Part shown: piece by piece, positions 20,279-28,880 of the stretch
How the letters are laid out: each line of letters opens with the position of its first letter
How positions within the stretch are numbered: the first letter of the stretch is position 1
Assembly: GCA_046331175.1 (NCBI GenBank)
Contig: JAXLRI010000003.1
Coordinates: 186,001-250,000 of the forward strand
From: JAWKIW01 sp046331175
Lineage (GTDB): Bacteria; Actinomycetota; Acidimicrobiia; Acidimicrobiales; Acidimicrobilacustridaceae
Direction: 5' to 3'
DNA length: 64,000 nucleotides
The notes under the pieces: generated by a model
Seen by the model: the letters and a program-made list of their open reading frames with translations, nothing else
Told to the model about the DNA's origin: nothing
Database searches by the model: none
Translations under genes and position numbers: made by a program

Positions 20279-20518
20279 GCGCGCACCTCCTCGCTACGAG
20301 GCCACCCTCGCGCCCGGCGCGGGCGCCGTGAAGGGCAGTTCGTCCACCCGAGTCGACGATCCGGGACGATCGCCGGGTCGCGGCCTCTGCTGGTGCTCCC
20401 CGTCCCTTCGCGCCTCGCTCGTGGCGGGACGATCGAGCCGTGACCGGGGTCCGGCGATCCGACGCACCGCGGCCGACCAACAGGACGAAAGCGCTCCGCC
20501 TACGGCCCGGTCAGGCGA

Positions 20519-21670
20519 TCACACCCCGAGGCCGCGGCCGACGATCTCCTTCATGATCTCCGTGGTCCCGCCGTAGATCGTCGAGATGCGGGCGTCGACG
20601 AAGGCCCGGGCGATCGGGTACTCGGCCATGTAGCCGTAGCCGCCGTGCAGCTGCACGCAGCGGTCGACCACCTTGTTCTGCAGCTCGGTGCACCACCACT
20701 TGGCCATGGCGGCCTCCTCGACGGTGAGGTCGTCGGTGCTGAGGGCGACGACGCAGCGGTCGATGAAGGTCTGGGCGATCTCGATCTCGGTCGCCATCTC
20801 GGCGAGCACGAACCGGCTGTTCTGGAACGAGCCGACCGGCTGGCCGAAGGCCTGGCGCTCCTTGGCGTAGGCGAGCGTCCACTCGAAGGCCTGGCGGGCG
20901 GCGGCCACGCCCGCCATGGCGATGGACAGGCGCTCCTGGGGCAGGTTCTGCACGAGGTGGACGAAGCCCTGGCCCTCCTCGCCACCGAGCAGGTTGGCGA
21001 CCGGCACGCGGACGTCGGTGAAGAACAGCTCGGCCGTGTCCTGCGCGTGCAGGCCGACCTTCTCGAGGTTGCGGCCGCGCTCGAAGCCCTCCATGCCGCG
21101 CTCGAGCACCACGAGGCTCATGCCCTTGTGGCGCTGCGACGGGTCGGTCTTGACCGCGGTGATCACGAGGTCGGCGTTGATGCCGTTGGTGATGAAGGTC
21201 TTGGACCCGTTGACGACGTAGGTGTCGCCGTCGCGCATGGCCGTGGTGCGCATGCTGGCCAGGTCCGAGCCGATGCCCGGCTCGGTCATGGCGACGGCCG
21301 TGATGAGCTCGCCCGAGCAGATGCCCGGCAGCCACCGGTCCTTCTGCTCGTCGTTCGTGAGGTGCAGGAAGTACGGCAGGCAGATGTCGTTGTGCAGCGT
21401 GAGCCCCAGCCCGCTTCCGGCGACGCCGGCCCGCTGGATCTCCTCGGTGACGATGAGGTTGTAGCGGAAGTCGTCGTTGCCGCCGCCGCCGTAGGCCTCG
21501 GGGGCGGCGAAGGCCAGGAAGCCGTGGGCCCCGGCCTCCTGGAACAGCGACCGAGGCACGATGCCGTCTCGCTCCCACTCCTCGTGGTGGGGGACGATCT
21601 CCTTGTCCACGAACTGGCGCCAGCTGGCGCGGAACAGCTCGTGCTCCTCGTCGAACAGGGTCCGCTGCAT
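20519..21670 (-). CDS. Acyl-CoA dehydrogenase, long-chain type
   Basis: A 383-residue acyl-CoA dehydrogenase. The signatures are ITAVAMTEPGIGSDLASM, TYVVNGSKTFITNGINADL, AKERQAFGQPVGSFQN and VQLHGGYGYMAEYPIARAF, ending STIYGGTTEIMKEIVGRGL. Position E of YEGT is Gly. The base is most likely the Glu of LPQERLSIA, which aligns with the base of mammalian long-chain acyl-CoA dehydrogenase, so a long or branched substrate is likely. The ATG at 21670 has a TACCGT box 7 bases upstream and no ribosome-binding site, suggesting a leaderless mRNA. It is divergent from the CPBP protease gene, with 66 bases between the starts. Confidence 0.92.
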   Translation of the reverse strand: MQRTLFDEEHELFRASWRQFVDKEIVPHHEEWERDGIVPRSLFQEAGAHGFLAFAAPEAYGGGGNDDFRYNLIVTEEIQRAGVAGSGLGLTLHNDICLPYFLHLTNDEQKDRWLPGICSGELITAVAMTEPGIGSDLASMRTTAMRDGDTYVVNGSKTFITNGINADLVITAVKTDPSQRHKGMSLVVLERGMEGFERGRNLEKVGLHAQDTAELFFTDVRVPVANLLGGEEGQGFVHLVQNLPQERLSIAMAGVAAARQAFEWTLAYAKERQAFGQPVGSFQNSRFVLAEMATEIEIAQTFIDRCVVALSTDDLTVEEAAMAKWWCTELQNKVVDRCVQLHGGYGYMAEYPIARAFVDARISTIYGGTTEIMKEIVGRGLGV

Positions 21671-21677
21671 GGCGCCG

Positions 21678-21683
21678 ACGGTA
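21678..21683 (-). promoter_or_regulatory. Putative leaderless -10 element TACCGT
   Basis: TACCGT on the minus strand lies 7 bases before the ATG of the acyl-CoA dehydrogenase. The short gap leaves no room for a leader. Confidence 0.45.
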
Positions 21684-21736
21684 GCCAACGTCCCCCTCTG
21701 CCTCCCATTCGTCGTCGGGCGTGGTGGAATGCCCCC

Positions 21737-23029
21737 GTGGAACCCAGCGGCGGCCACGTGCCGACCTCCGACGATCCGAGCCCAGCCGGCGAGCCGGACG
21801 CCACGACCGAGGGATCGCCGGTCCCGTCCGCGGCGGCCGATCCCGCGGGATCGAACCCGCCGCCGACGTCGCCCGACGGCGACGTCTGGGGCGCCGGCCC
21901 GCCGCCTCCGACGTCGTCTCCCGAGCCGCCCCCCGATCCCTGGTCGCGCGCTGCCGCCCGTGACGCCGGGTGGCCGACGCCCCCCGGTCCCGCCGGGCCG
22001 TCGCCGTACGGCCAGGGCTCCTATGGCCAGCAACCGCCACACGGCCGAGCGCCCGAGCCGTACGGCCAGGCCCAGCCGCCGTACGGGCAGGCCCAGCCGC
22101 CGTACGGGCAGGCCCAGCCGCCGTACGGGCAGGCCCAGCCGCCGTACGGGCAGGCCCAGCCGCCGTACGGGCAGGCCCAGCCGCCGTACGGGCAGGTGCC
22201 GGGCCCGTACGGCTACGGCCAGGTCGGGTACGACCAGGCATACGGCCAGGCCTGGGGCGCGCCGATGGTCGATACCTGGGTCGGCGAGCGGCCGACTCGG
22301 GGTCGTGACTCCTATCCGCCGCTGCGGTGGGGGATCGGTGACATCTTCTACGGCCTGCTGGTCATGCTGGCGGCGTCGTTCGTGGTGGCGATCCCGTTCG
22401 TCATCGCCAACATCGACAGCCCCGACAACCTCACCGACGCCAACCTCGGCCTGGTCGTGGCGTCGGCCATCGCCACGTGGGTGGGCTTCGGCGGGTGGCC
22501 GATCCTCGTCACCTACTGGCGGGGTCAGCGGTCGTTGGCCAAGGACTTCCGCTACTGGTTCCGGTGGGTCGACGTCCCCATCGGCATCGGTGCCGGGCTC
22601 GTGGCGCTGTTCCTGGGTGGGCTCATCGCCGCGCTGCAGAACAGCCTGGACATCGAGCAGGCATCGAACACGCAGGTGCTCACCGAGAACAAGGGAAACG
22701 CCGTCGCCTACGTCGTGGTGAGCCTGGTCGTGGCCATCGGCGCGCCGGTGTTCGAGGAGATGTTCTTCCGCGGCCTGACCTACGCCGCCATCGAGAAGCG
22801 GTTCGGCTCGGTGTGGGCGGTCGTGGGGTCGACGCTGCTCTTCGGCATCCTGCACTTCCAGACGGGCTCGGCCGGCATCGCCATCGTGTTCCTCATCCTC
22901 CACATCACGGTGTTCGGCTTGATCCTCGGGCTGCTCCGCTACTTCACCAACCGATGCGGTGCGGGCGTGCTCGCCCACTTCACGATCAACGGCACGGCCA
23001 CGCTGCTGATCCTGCTCGGTGTCGGGTGA
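21737..23029 (+). CDS. CPBP family intramembrane metalloprotease with Pro/Gln/Tyr repeat N-terminus
   Basis: A 430-residue protein. The first 190 residues are cytoplasmic and disordered, rich in Pro, Ser and Gly, including six exact copies of the heptapeptide AQPPYGQ and several related PYG units. The C-terminal part has about eight membrane helices and the CPBP (Abi, Rce1-like) motifs: EEMFFRG for motif 1, FGILHF for motif 2 and HFTINGTATL for the late motif. These supply the Glu, His and Asn of the active site. Relatives cleave membrane proteins, prenylated peptides or bacteriocin-related substrates. GTG start at 21737. The target is unknown. It may be co-transcribed with the START-like gene 34 bases downstream. 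Confidence 0.87.
   Translation: MEPSGGHVPTSDDPSPAGEPDATTEGSPVPSAAADPAGSNPPPTSPDGDVWGAGPPPPTSSPEPPPDPWSRAAARDAGWPTPPGPAGPSPYGQGSYGQQPPHGRAPEPYGQAQPPYGQAQPPYGQAQPPYGQAQPPYGQAQPPYGQAQPPYGQVPGPYGYGQVGYDQAYGQAWGAPMVDTWVGERPTRGRDSYPPLRWGIGDIFYGLLVMLAASFVVAIPFVIANIDSPDNLTDANLGLVVASAIATWVGFGGWPILVTYWRGQRSLAKDFRYWFRWVDVPIGIGAGLVALFLGGLIAALQNSLDIEQASNTQVLTENKGNAVAYVVVSLVVAIGAPVFEEMFFRGLTYAAIEKRFGSVWAVVGSTLLFGILHFQTGSAGIAIVFLILHITVFGLILGLLRYFTNRCGAGVLAHFTINGTATLLILLGVG
22070..22195 (+). repeat. Six tandem 21-bp repeats inside the CPBP gene
   Basis: The unit encodes AQPPYGQ and is repeated six times with essentially no change, 126 bp in all. The near-identity at DNA level shows recent expansion, so the copy number is likely variable between strains. 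Confidence 0.92.
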
Positions 23030-23063
23030 GGGACCTCTCGACCCGGCACGGCAGAATGTCGTC

Positions 23064-23531
23064 GTGGACGTCACCGCCGACCTGACCGCACCGTGCGCGC
23101 CGGACCGGCTCTTCGCCGAGGTCGACGACCTCGGCGCGTACCCGGCGTGGCTGGGCATCGTCCCGCGGGCCGAGCCGGTCGATGCCGCCGACGGCGATCC
23201 GGGCCCGGCCTGGTCGGTCGAGCTGCGGGGGCGGCTGGGCCCGCTGGCGCGGTCCAAGCGGCTGCGGATGGTCCGCACCGACCTCGAACCCGGGCAGGCG
23301 GTGCGGTTCGAGCGGCGCGAGCTCGACGGCCGCCAGCACTCGCCGTGGGTCCTCGAGGCGAGGGTCCACGAGGTCGACGGGGTCGCCGGTGCGGCGCCCA
23401 CCAGCCGGTTGGAGATGCACCTGCACTACGGCGGGTCCTTCGGGGGCTCGCTCCTCGAGCGGATGCTCGACGACGAGATCAACCGGTCGCGGCCCCGGCT
23501 CCTGGCCCGGGTGTCGGGAGCGGAGGTCTGA
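23064..23531 (+). CDS. SRPBCC/START-like domain protein
   Basis: A 155-residue protein with the START-like (polyketide cyclase) helix-grip fold: VDVTADLTAPCAPDRLFAEV, DDLGAYPAWLGIVPRAE, a run of strands (WSVELRGRLGPLARSKRLRM, AVRFERRELDG) and a C-terminal amphipathic helix SLLERMLDDEINRSRPRLLA. Members bind hydrophobic ligands and include carbon-monoxide-dehydrogenase subunit G-like proteins. The GTG at 23064 is chosen because the fold starts there; a GTG at 23019 overlapping the CPBP gene is possible. The 3' end overlaps the convergent ABC ATPase gene by 53 bases. Ligand unknown. Confidence 0.78.
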   Translation: MDVTADLTAPCAPDRLFAEVDDLGAYPAWLGIVPRAEPVDAADGDPGPAWSVELRGRLGPLARSKRLRMVRTDLEPGQAVRFERRELDGRQHSPWVLEARVHEVDGVAGAAPTSRLEMHLHYGGSFGGSLLERMLDDEINRSRPRLLARVSGAEV

Positions 23532-24381
23532 GCACCTCGTCCCGGCGGGTGGCGACGGCGCGGTAGCGGTCGCCGTGGCGGCCGAGCGCCACCGAGACCC
23601 CGAAGCAGTCGGACAACGACTCGTCGGTGAGCGTCTCGTCGAGCGGGCCGGCGGCCTGCACCCGGCCCCCGGCGAGCAGGAGGGCGTGGGTGAACCCCCG
23701 GGGGATCTCCTCGAGGTGGTGGGTGACGAGCACGATCGGTGCGGTGGCCGGGTCGGCGGCCAGCTCGCCGAGGCTGGTGACCAGCTCCTCGCGGGCGCCG
23801 AGGTCGAGAGCGGCCATCGGCTCGTCGAAGAGCAGCAGGCCCGGGTCGGTCATGAGCGTGCGGGCCAGCAGCACGCGCTGGCGCTCACCCGAGGACAACG
23901 TGCCGAAGGCCTGGTCGGCGACGTGGCCGGCGCCGACGCGACCCAGGAGGTCACGGGCCCGGCGGCGGTCGGCCTCGTCGTACTCGTGCCACCACGGCTC
24001 GAGGGCGGCGTACCGCGCCGTCATGACGACGTCGGCGGCGATCAGCTGGGGGCGCACGAGGTCGGCCATGGCTGCGCTCATGACGCCGATGTGGCGGCGC
24101 AGCTCGCGGACGTCGGTCCGCCCCAGCGACCGCCCGAGGACCCGGACCGTCCCCGAGGTGGGGTGCAGGTACAGCGACGCGATGCGCACCAGGGAGGTCT
24201 TGCCCGACCCGTTGCGCCCGAGCACCACCCACCGCTCACCCGGGCTGACCCGCCACGAGATGCCGCCCAGGATGCGCCGGCCGTCGCGCTCGAGGGTGAC
24301 GGCGCCGAGCTCGAGGGCCGGCTCGGCCGGGGCCGGAGCGTCGTCGGGCTCAGGGTCGACATCGTCCTGCAGGGCCGGCAC
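23479..24381 (-). CDS. ABC transporter ATP-binding protein
   Basis: A 300-residue ATPase with Walker A GRNGSGKTS, the Q-loop region near IGVMSAAM, signature LSSGERQRVLLAR, Walker B LLLFDEPMAALD and the H-loop VTHHLEEI. The arrangement GERWVVLGRNGSGKTSLVRI with LYLHPTSGTVRVLG is typical of the ModF/YlmA-like soluble ATPases. No permease or binding protein is adjacent, so the transport partner is unknown. It may also serve a non-transport role. The GTG at 24381 has a TAGGGT box 6 bases upstream, suggesting a leaderless mRNA. The last 53 bases lie antisense to the START-like gene. Confidence 0.88.
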   Translation of the reverse strand: MPALQDDVDPEPDDAPAPAEPALELGAVTLERDGRRILGGISWRVSPGERWVVLGRNGSGKTSLVRIASLYLHPTSGTVRVLGRSLGRTDVRELRRHIGVMSAAMADLVRPQLIAADVVMTARYAALEPWWHEYDEADRRRARDLLGRVGAGHVADQAFGTLSSGERQRVLLARTLMTDPGLLLFDEPMAALDLGAREELVTSLGELAADPATAPIVLVTHHLEEIPRGFTHALLLAGGRVQAAGPLDETLTDESLSDCFGVSVALGRHGDRYRAVATRRDEVLRPPLPTPGPGAGAATG

Positions 24382-24387
24382 GGCCGC

Positions 24388-24393
24388 ACCCTA
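24388..24393 (-). promoter_or_regulatory. Putative leaderless -10 element TAGGGT
   Basis: TAGGGT on the minus strand lies 6 bases before the GTG of the ABC ATPase. No Shine-Dalgarno sequence lies between. Confidence 0.45.
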
Positions 24394-24439
24394 CCGGCCG
24401 CCTCCTCCGGGACCGGTCGTGGCGGGGGAGCGATCGCGC

Positions 24440-25171
24440 TCAGGCCACGACGGCGCGCACGATGGCGAGCAGCGCGGTGGCCGCGGAGATGACGAGGACG
24501 GCGGTGCGGACCCGGCCGCGGTCCACCCTCCCGGTCAGCAGGCTGGATCCGGCGAAGCCGATCACGGCGGCCGGCACCAGTGCCAGCCCCGCCCACACCT
24601 CGGTGGTGTGGACCTGGCCCCACGCCGCCAGCACGAGCAGCGACACGACCTGGGCCACGAGGAAGTACCGGCTGAGCACGCCGCGCAGCTCGGGCCCGCT
24701 CGAGTGCTGGAGGACGAGCGCCAGCGGCGGCCCCCCGATGCCGACGGTGGTGTTCATGAAGCTGCCCAGCGTGCCCGCCGCCAGCAGCGTCGCCGGCCGC
24801 CGCTGCGGGTGCACCCCCACGATGCTGAGGGCGACGGCCAGCAGGATCAGGCTGCCGAGCGCGATGGTCAGGACGTCCTCGTGACCCGAGAGCGCGGCGA
24901 GGGCGGCGGCGCCGGCCACCCCGCCGGGCACCAGCCCGGCGATCGGCCACGACACCGCCTGCCAGTGCGCTCGCCCCCGCTCGCGTCCGACCACGAGCGC
25001 GTTGAACACCAGCGACACGACGTTGATCGGCACCGGGACGAGGGTCGGGTCGATGAGCACCAGGAACGGGGCGGCGAAGAGGCTGAGCCCGAAGCCGACG
25101 GATCCCTGCACCGCCGATCCCACGAGGACGACCGTCGAGGCCAGCAGCACCGCCGTGAGGCTGATCGTCAT
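24440..25171 (-). CDS. TSUP family (TauE/SafE) permease
   Basis: A 243-residue membrane protein with seven to eight helices. The two halves carry the TauE/SafE pattern: VGFGLSLFAAPFLVLIDPTLVPVPI in the first, and GSFMNTTVGIGGPPLALVLQ, the hallmark G-x-x-x-N/T-x-G-I-G-G-P-P block, in the second. The family transports sulfite, sulfoacetate or other small organic anions. With SsuD in the same chromosome region, sulfite export is plausible but not shown. The ATG at 25171 has a TAGCGT box about 35 bases upstream. It lies 58 bases before the ABC ATPase on the same strand and is divergent from the CBS protein. Confidence 0.85.
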   Translation of the reverse strand: MTISLTAVLLASTVVLVGSAVQGSVGFGLSLFAAPFLVLIDPTLVPVPINVVSLVFNALVVGRERGRAHWQAVSWPIAGLVPGGVAGAAALAALSGHEDVLTIALGSLILLAVALSIVGVHPQRRPATLLAAGTLGSFMNTTVGIGGPPLALVLQHSSGPELRGVLSRYFLVAQVVSLLVLAAWGQVHTTEVWAGLALVPAAVIGFAGSSLLTGRVDRGRVRTAVLVISAATALLAIVRAVVA

Positions 25172-25316
25172 CGCTGGCGAACCGGTCCGGTCACGGGCCG
25201 CGACGCTAGCGCCGGCCCACCCACCGCCCGTGGTCCCTCTCGCGTCGGCGTCACCGGTCGAGGCCGGCCCGGTCGCCGTCGCCGGAGGGTCGTGACGCTA
25301 CGCTCGACGCAGCGCC

Positions 25317-26711
25317 GTGCCACCCCGGCGTCGTTCGGTGCCGATCGCCGAGCACCCCACCCGCCGGGCCCCGGAGCGCCTGATCGACCTCGCCCTCGGC
25401 ATCCTCGCCGTCTGCCTCCTCGTCGGGGCCACCGCGGTGTTCGTGGCGGCCGAGTTCGCCCTCGTCGCCGTCGACCGGGCTCGCATCTCGCGCCTGGCCG
25501 AGGACGGGAGCCGCCGGGCCCGCACCGCGCAGCCCCTGCTGCGACGGCTGTCGTTCCACCTGTCCGGTGCCCAGCTCGGCATCACCGTCACGTCGCTGGT
25601 GCTCGGCTTCCTCGCCGAGCCGATCATCGCCGAGCTGCTGCGGCCGTTGCTCGAGCCGTGGCTGGGCGACGCCACGCTCCGCACGGTCTCGATCATCCTC
25701 GCCCTCGTCATCGCCACCTACCTGGAGATGGTGCTCGGCGAGCTGGTGCCCAAGACGATCGCCATCGCCCGGCCCGAGCGCACCACGTTGCTGCTGGCGC
25801 CGTTCCTCCGGCTCTACGGCCTGGTGTTCGGGCCGATCATCCGGCTCCTCGACGGGGCGGCCAACTGGACGGTGCGACGGCTGGGCATCGAGCCGGCCGA
25901 GGAGCTGCGGTCGGTCCGTTCGCTGTCCGAGCTGTCGCTGATGTTCCGCGAGTCGGCCGAGGAGGGCACCATCGGCGATGCGGCCTCGCAGCTGCTGAAC
26001 CGATCCATCCGCTTCGCCGACAAGTCCGCCGCCGACGTCTTGGTGCCCCGCACCGAGGTGGCGGCGTGTGGGCGCACCGACTCGGTCGCCGACCTCGTCC
26101 GCCTGGCCGAGCGCACCGGGTTCAGCCGCTTCCCGGTGGTCGGCACCGACATCGACGACATCGCCGGCGTGGTGCTGGTGCGGCGGGCGCACGGCGTGGC
26201 GCCCGAGCGCCGGGCCGACACGCCCGTGGCCGAGCTGATGACCGAGGCCCTGGTCGTGCCCGAGACCCGGGATGTCCGCCAGCTGCTGCTCGAGATGCGT
26301 GACACCCGCAACCACTTCGCCGTCGTGGTCGACGAGTACGGGGGCACAGCGGGCATCGTGACGCTGGAGGACCTCGTCGAGGAGATCGTGGGGGACATCG
26401 CTGACGAGTACGACCCCCTCACCCCGCCCGTGGTCCGCGAGGAGCACCCCGGGGAGTGGGTGCTGTCGGGTCTGCTGCACCCCGACGAGGTCGAGGAGGC
26501 CACCGGTCTTCGGCTGCCCGAGGGCGACTACGAGACCATCGCCGGGTTCGTCCTCGACCGCCTCGGGCACATGCCCGACATCGGTGAGGCGTTCGGTCAC
26601 GACGGCTGGCGCTTCGAGGTGGTCGCCATGGACCGGCGCCGCATCGACCGGGTCCGGGTCGGAGCCCCGGCGGGTGAGGGCGATGTGGCCGGGCCGGAGG
26701 TCGCGTCGTGA
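25317..26711 (+). CDS. CNNM/HlyC-CorC family protein (DUF21 - CBS pair - CorC_HlyC)
   Basis: A 464-residue membrane protein. The order is a DUF21 membrane domain (about 20-200, VFVAAEFALVAVDRARI, SGAQLGITVTSLVLGFLAEP, EMVLGELVPKTIAIARPE), two CBS domains (about 220-350, ending VVVDEYGGTAGIVTLEDLVE) and a CorC_HlyC domain (about 365-450, WVLSGLLHPDEVEE, YETIAGFVLDRLGHMP). Such proteins are linked to magnesium and cobalt export or homeostasis, with CBS domains sensing nucleotides. GTG 25317 is used; GTG 25338 is equally possible. A TACGCT box (25299-25304) lies 12 bases before the first. The stop overlaps the start of the next paralogue as GTGA. Confidence 0.9.
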   Translation: MPPRRRSVPIAEHPTRRAPERLIDLALGILAVCLLVGATAVFVAAEFALVAVDRARISRLAEDGSRRARTAQPLLRRLSFHLSGAQLGITVTSLVLGFLAEPIIAELLRPLLEPWLGDATLRTVSIILALVIATYLEMVLGELVPKTIAIARPERTTLLLAPFLRLYGLVFGPIIRLLDGAANWTVRRLGIEPAEELRSVRSLSELSLMFRESAEEGTIGDAASQLLNRSIRFADKSAADVLVPRTEVAACGRTDSVADLVRLAERTGFSRFPVVGTDIDDIAGVVLVRRAHGVAPERRADTPVAELMTEALVVPETRDVRQLLLEMRDTRNHFAVVVDEYGGTAGIVTLEDLVEEIVGDIADEYDPLTPPVVREEHPGEWVLSGLLHPDEVEEATGLRLPEGDYETIAGFVLDRLGHMPDIGEAFGHDGWRFEVVAMDRRRIDRVRVGAPAGEGDVAGPEVAS

Positions 26712-27754
26712 GCGTCGGCGCGCTCGCCGCGGCGATGGTGCTCCTGCTCGTCAACGGCTTCTTCGTCGCTGTGGAGTTCGCCTTGGTCGGCTCGCGCCGT
26801 ACGCGGCTCGAGTCGCTCGCCCAGGGGGGCAGCCGGCGGGCGAAGGCGGCGCTGTCGGCCTTGGGCGACCTCACCATGCAGCTGGCCGGGGCCCAGCTCG
26901 GCATCACCATCGCGTCGCTGGCGCTCGGCTACGTCGCCGAGCCGGCCGTGGTGGCCGGCTTCGAGTCGCTGCTCGGCCCCCTGTCGTTGCCCGCCGGGGT
27001 GCAGCACGGCATCGCCTTCGTGATCGGCCTGGGCCTGGTGGTGTTCCTGCACCTCGTCATCGGCGAGATGGTGCCCAAGGGGGCCACCCTCGCCGACCCG
27101 GAGCGCACGCTTTTGTGGGTGGCCGTGCCGAACCGGGCCTACCTGTGGGTGTTCCGGCCGGTGATCAAGGTGCTCAACGGCAGCTCCAACCTGCTCGTGC
27201 GGGCGATGCGCATCGAGCCGCGCGACGACCTGGCCGCCGCGCACACGCCCGAGGAGTTCGCCGTGATGCTCGCCGAGTCTCGAGAGGAGGGCCTCGTCGA
27301 CGACTTCGCCCACGACCTCCTGACCGGCGTCCTCGACTTCGGGGGCCGCACCGCCGGAGCGGTCATGGTGCCGCGAGACGAGGTGGTGAGCGTCGACCGG
27401 GCCCTCGCGGTGGACGCCGTCGAGCAGGTCGCGGTGCGCACCGGTCACTCCCGCCTCCCGGTCACCGGAGGGGGCGGCCTCGACGAGGTGGTGGGGTTCG
27501 TCCACACCAAGGACCTGCTCTCCCTCGCCGGCGAGGCCCGCCGGCGTCCGGTTCCCCTTCGCCTGGTCCGACGCATGCTGGTCGTTCCCACCCACCGGGC
27601 CCTCGAGGAGGTGCTGCGGTCGATGCGGGCCAACCGGGTGCACTTCGCGCTGGTGGTCGACGGGGACCGCGCCACCGCCGGCATCGTGACGCTCGAGGAC
27701 CTCCTCGAGGAGCTGGTGGGCGACATCTTCGACGAGTCCGATCGCGGCGATTGA
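26708..27754 (+). CDS. CNNM/HlyC-CorC family protein, short paralogue without CorC_HlyC domain
   Basis: A 348-residue paralogue of the preceding protein. It has the DUF21 domain (FFVAVEFALVGSRRTRLESL, AGAQLGITIASLALGYVAEP, VIGEMVPKGATLADPE) and two CBS domains ending FALVVDGDRATAGIVTLEDL. It stops right after the second CBS (LVGDIFDESDRGD) and lacks the CorC_HlyC domain. The shortened form next to a full-length partner is a common actinobacterial arrangement and suggests a heteromer. The GTG start overlaps the previous stop by 4 bases, so translation is coupled. Confidence 0.9.
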   Translation: MSVGALAAAMVLLLVNGFFVAVEFALVGSRRTRLESLAQGGSRRAKAALSALGDLTMQLAGAQLGITIASLALGYVAEPAVVAGFESLLGPLSLPAGVQHGIAFVIGLGLVVFLHLVIGEMVPKGATLADPERTLLWVAVPNRAYLWVFRPVIKVLNGSSNLLVRAMRIEPRDDLAAAHTPEEFAVMLAESREEGLVDDFAHDLLTGVLDFGGRTAGAVMVPRDEVVSVDRALAVDAVEQVAVRTGHSRLPVTGGGGLDEVVGFVHTKDLLSLAGEARRRPVPLRLVRRMLVVPTHRALEEVLRSMRANRVHFALVVDGDRATAGIVTLEDLLEELVGDIFDESDRGD

Positions 27755-27817
27755 CCCGTCGGCCGCCCGTGAGCCGATCCGGTCGGGCTGCCGTCCCGGC
27801 GGCGGCCCGAGGTCCGG

Positions 27818-27823
27818 TAGCGT
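27818..27823 (+). promoter_or_regulatory. Putative leaderless -10 element TAGCGT
   Basis: TAGCGT lies 9 bases before the ATG of the phosphotransferase gene at 27833. The gap is too short for a usual leader. Confidence 0.45.
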
Positions 27824-27832
27824 CGATCCCGC

Positions 27833-28828
27833 ATGGGGGACTCGAGCCGCCGTCCGTCGACCGAGGAGCTCGCCGCCGGCCTGGCGTCGTTCCTCGGTGA
27901 TGCCCTCGGCCGGCCCGGGGTGCAGGTCGAGGGCCTCGGTCGCCTGTCCGGCGGCGCGTCGCGCGAGACCTTCGCCGCCGACCTCGTGGGGCCCGACGGC
28001 GACCGGGACGAGCTCATCGTGCAGCGGGTCCGCCGCGGTGCCCTCAGCGAGTCCTTCTCGATGGAGGGCGAAGCCGACCTGCTGCGGGCCGCGGCGGGTG
28101 CCGGCGTCCCTGTGGCCCCGGTGCTCGCCGCCACCGACGACCCGGCCGTGTTCGGCACGCCGTGCGTCGTGATGGAGCGCCTCGACGGCGAGACCATCGC
28201 CCGCAAGATCCTGCGCGACGACGCGTACGCCGAGGCGCGATCCGTGCTCGTCGGCCAGGCGGCGGCGGCCCTGGCCGGCATCCACGCCGTGCCGGTGGCG
28301 ACCGCGACGTCGCTACGGTCCCAGGAGCAGATCGGCCAGCTCCGCGGCCTGCTCGACCACCTCGGCCAGCCCCATCCCGCCTTCGAGCTCGGCTTCCGCT
28401 GGCTCGCAGCCCACCGGCCCGAGCCCGGGCCCGAGTCGGTGGTCCACGGCGACTTCCGACTGGGCAACCTGATCGTCGGCCCCGAGGGCCTTCGGGCCGT
28501 GCTCGACTGGGAGCTCGCCCACCTCGGCGACCCGATGGAGGACCTCGGCTGGTTCTGCGTCAAGGCCTGGCGGTTCGGGGCGGCGCCGCCCGTGGCCGGT
28601 CTGGGCGAGATCGACGAGCTCTGCGCCGCCTACGAGGCGGCCGGGGGTGCGGCCGTCGACCGCGGCGCGCTGCACTGGTGGATGGTCCTCGGCACGCTGC
28701 GGTGGGGGATCATCTGCATCCTGCAGGCAGAGACCCACCGGTCGGGCATGTCCCGCTCGGTCGAGCTGGCCGCCATCGGCCGGCGGGTGTGCGAGACCGA
28801 GCTCGACCTGCTGGAGCTGCTGCCATGA
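27833..28828 (+). CDS. APH-type phosphotransferase family protein (ACAD10/11-like)
   Basis: A 331-residue kinase-like protein with the aminoglycoside-phosphotransferase fold. LSGGASRETFAADL is the nucleotide loop, CVVMERLDGETIARKIL the hinge, VVHGDFRLGNLIV the catalytic HGDxxxxN loop and AVLDWELAHLGDPMEDLGWF the metal-binding DxE region. This subfamily lies beside acyl-CoA dehydrogenases and resembles the kinase part of ACAD10/ACAD11, which phosphorylates 4-hydroxyacyl-CoAs before further breakdown. Here no dehydrogenase is adjacent, but two are within 11 kb. The ATG at 27833 is leaderless-like. The DUF6285 gene follows, supporting the subfamily call. Confidence 0.85.
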   Translation: MGDSSRRPSTEELAAGLASFLGDALGRPGVQVEGLGRLSGGASRETFAADLVGPDGDRDELIVQRVRRGALSESFSMEGEADLLRAAAGAGVPVAPVLAATDDPAVFGTPCVVMERLDGETIARKILRDDAYAEARSVLVGQAAAALAGIHAVPVATATSLRSQEQIGQLRGLLDHLGQPHPAFELGFRWLAAHRPEPGPESVVHGDFRLGNLIVGPEGLRAVLDWELAHLGDPMEDLGWFCVKAWRFGAAPPVAGLGEIDELCAAYEAAGGAAVDRGALHWWMVLGTLRWGIICILQAETHRSGMSRSVELAAIGRRVCETELDLLELLP

Positions 28829-28880
28829 CCGCACGAGACCCCATCCGCACGACGCCCGCCTGCCTCGAGGGCCGGCTGCG

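Noticed and set aside
20279..20518. A possible tRNA or small gene in the 240-base gap between the membrane protein and acyl-CoA dehydrogenase genes.
   Set aside because: No cloverleaf, CCA end or supported reading frame was found. The two neighbours are on the same strand and the gap seems to be plain spacer.
22070..22195. The 21-bp repeats as a possible CRISPR array.
   Set aside because: The repeats are directly adjacent without spacers and in frame inside a coding gene.
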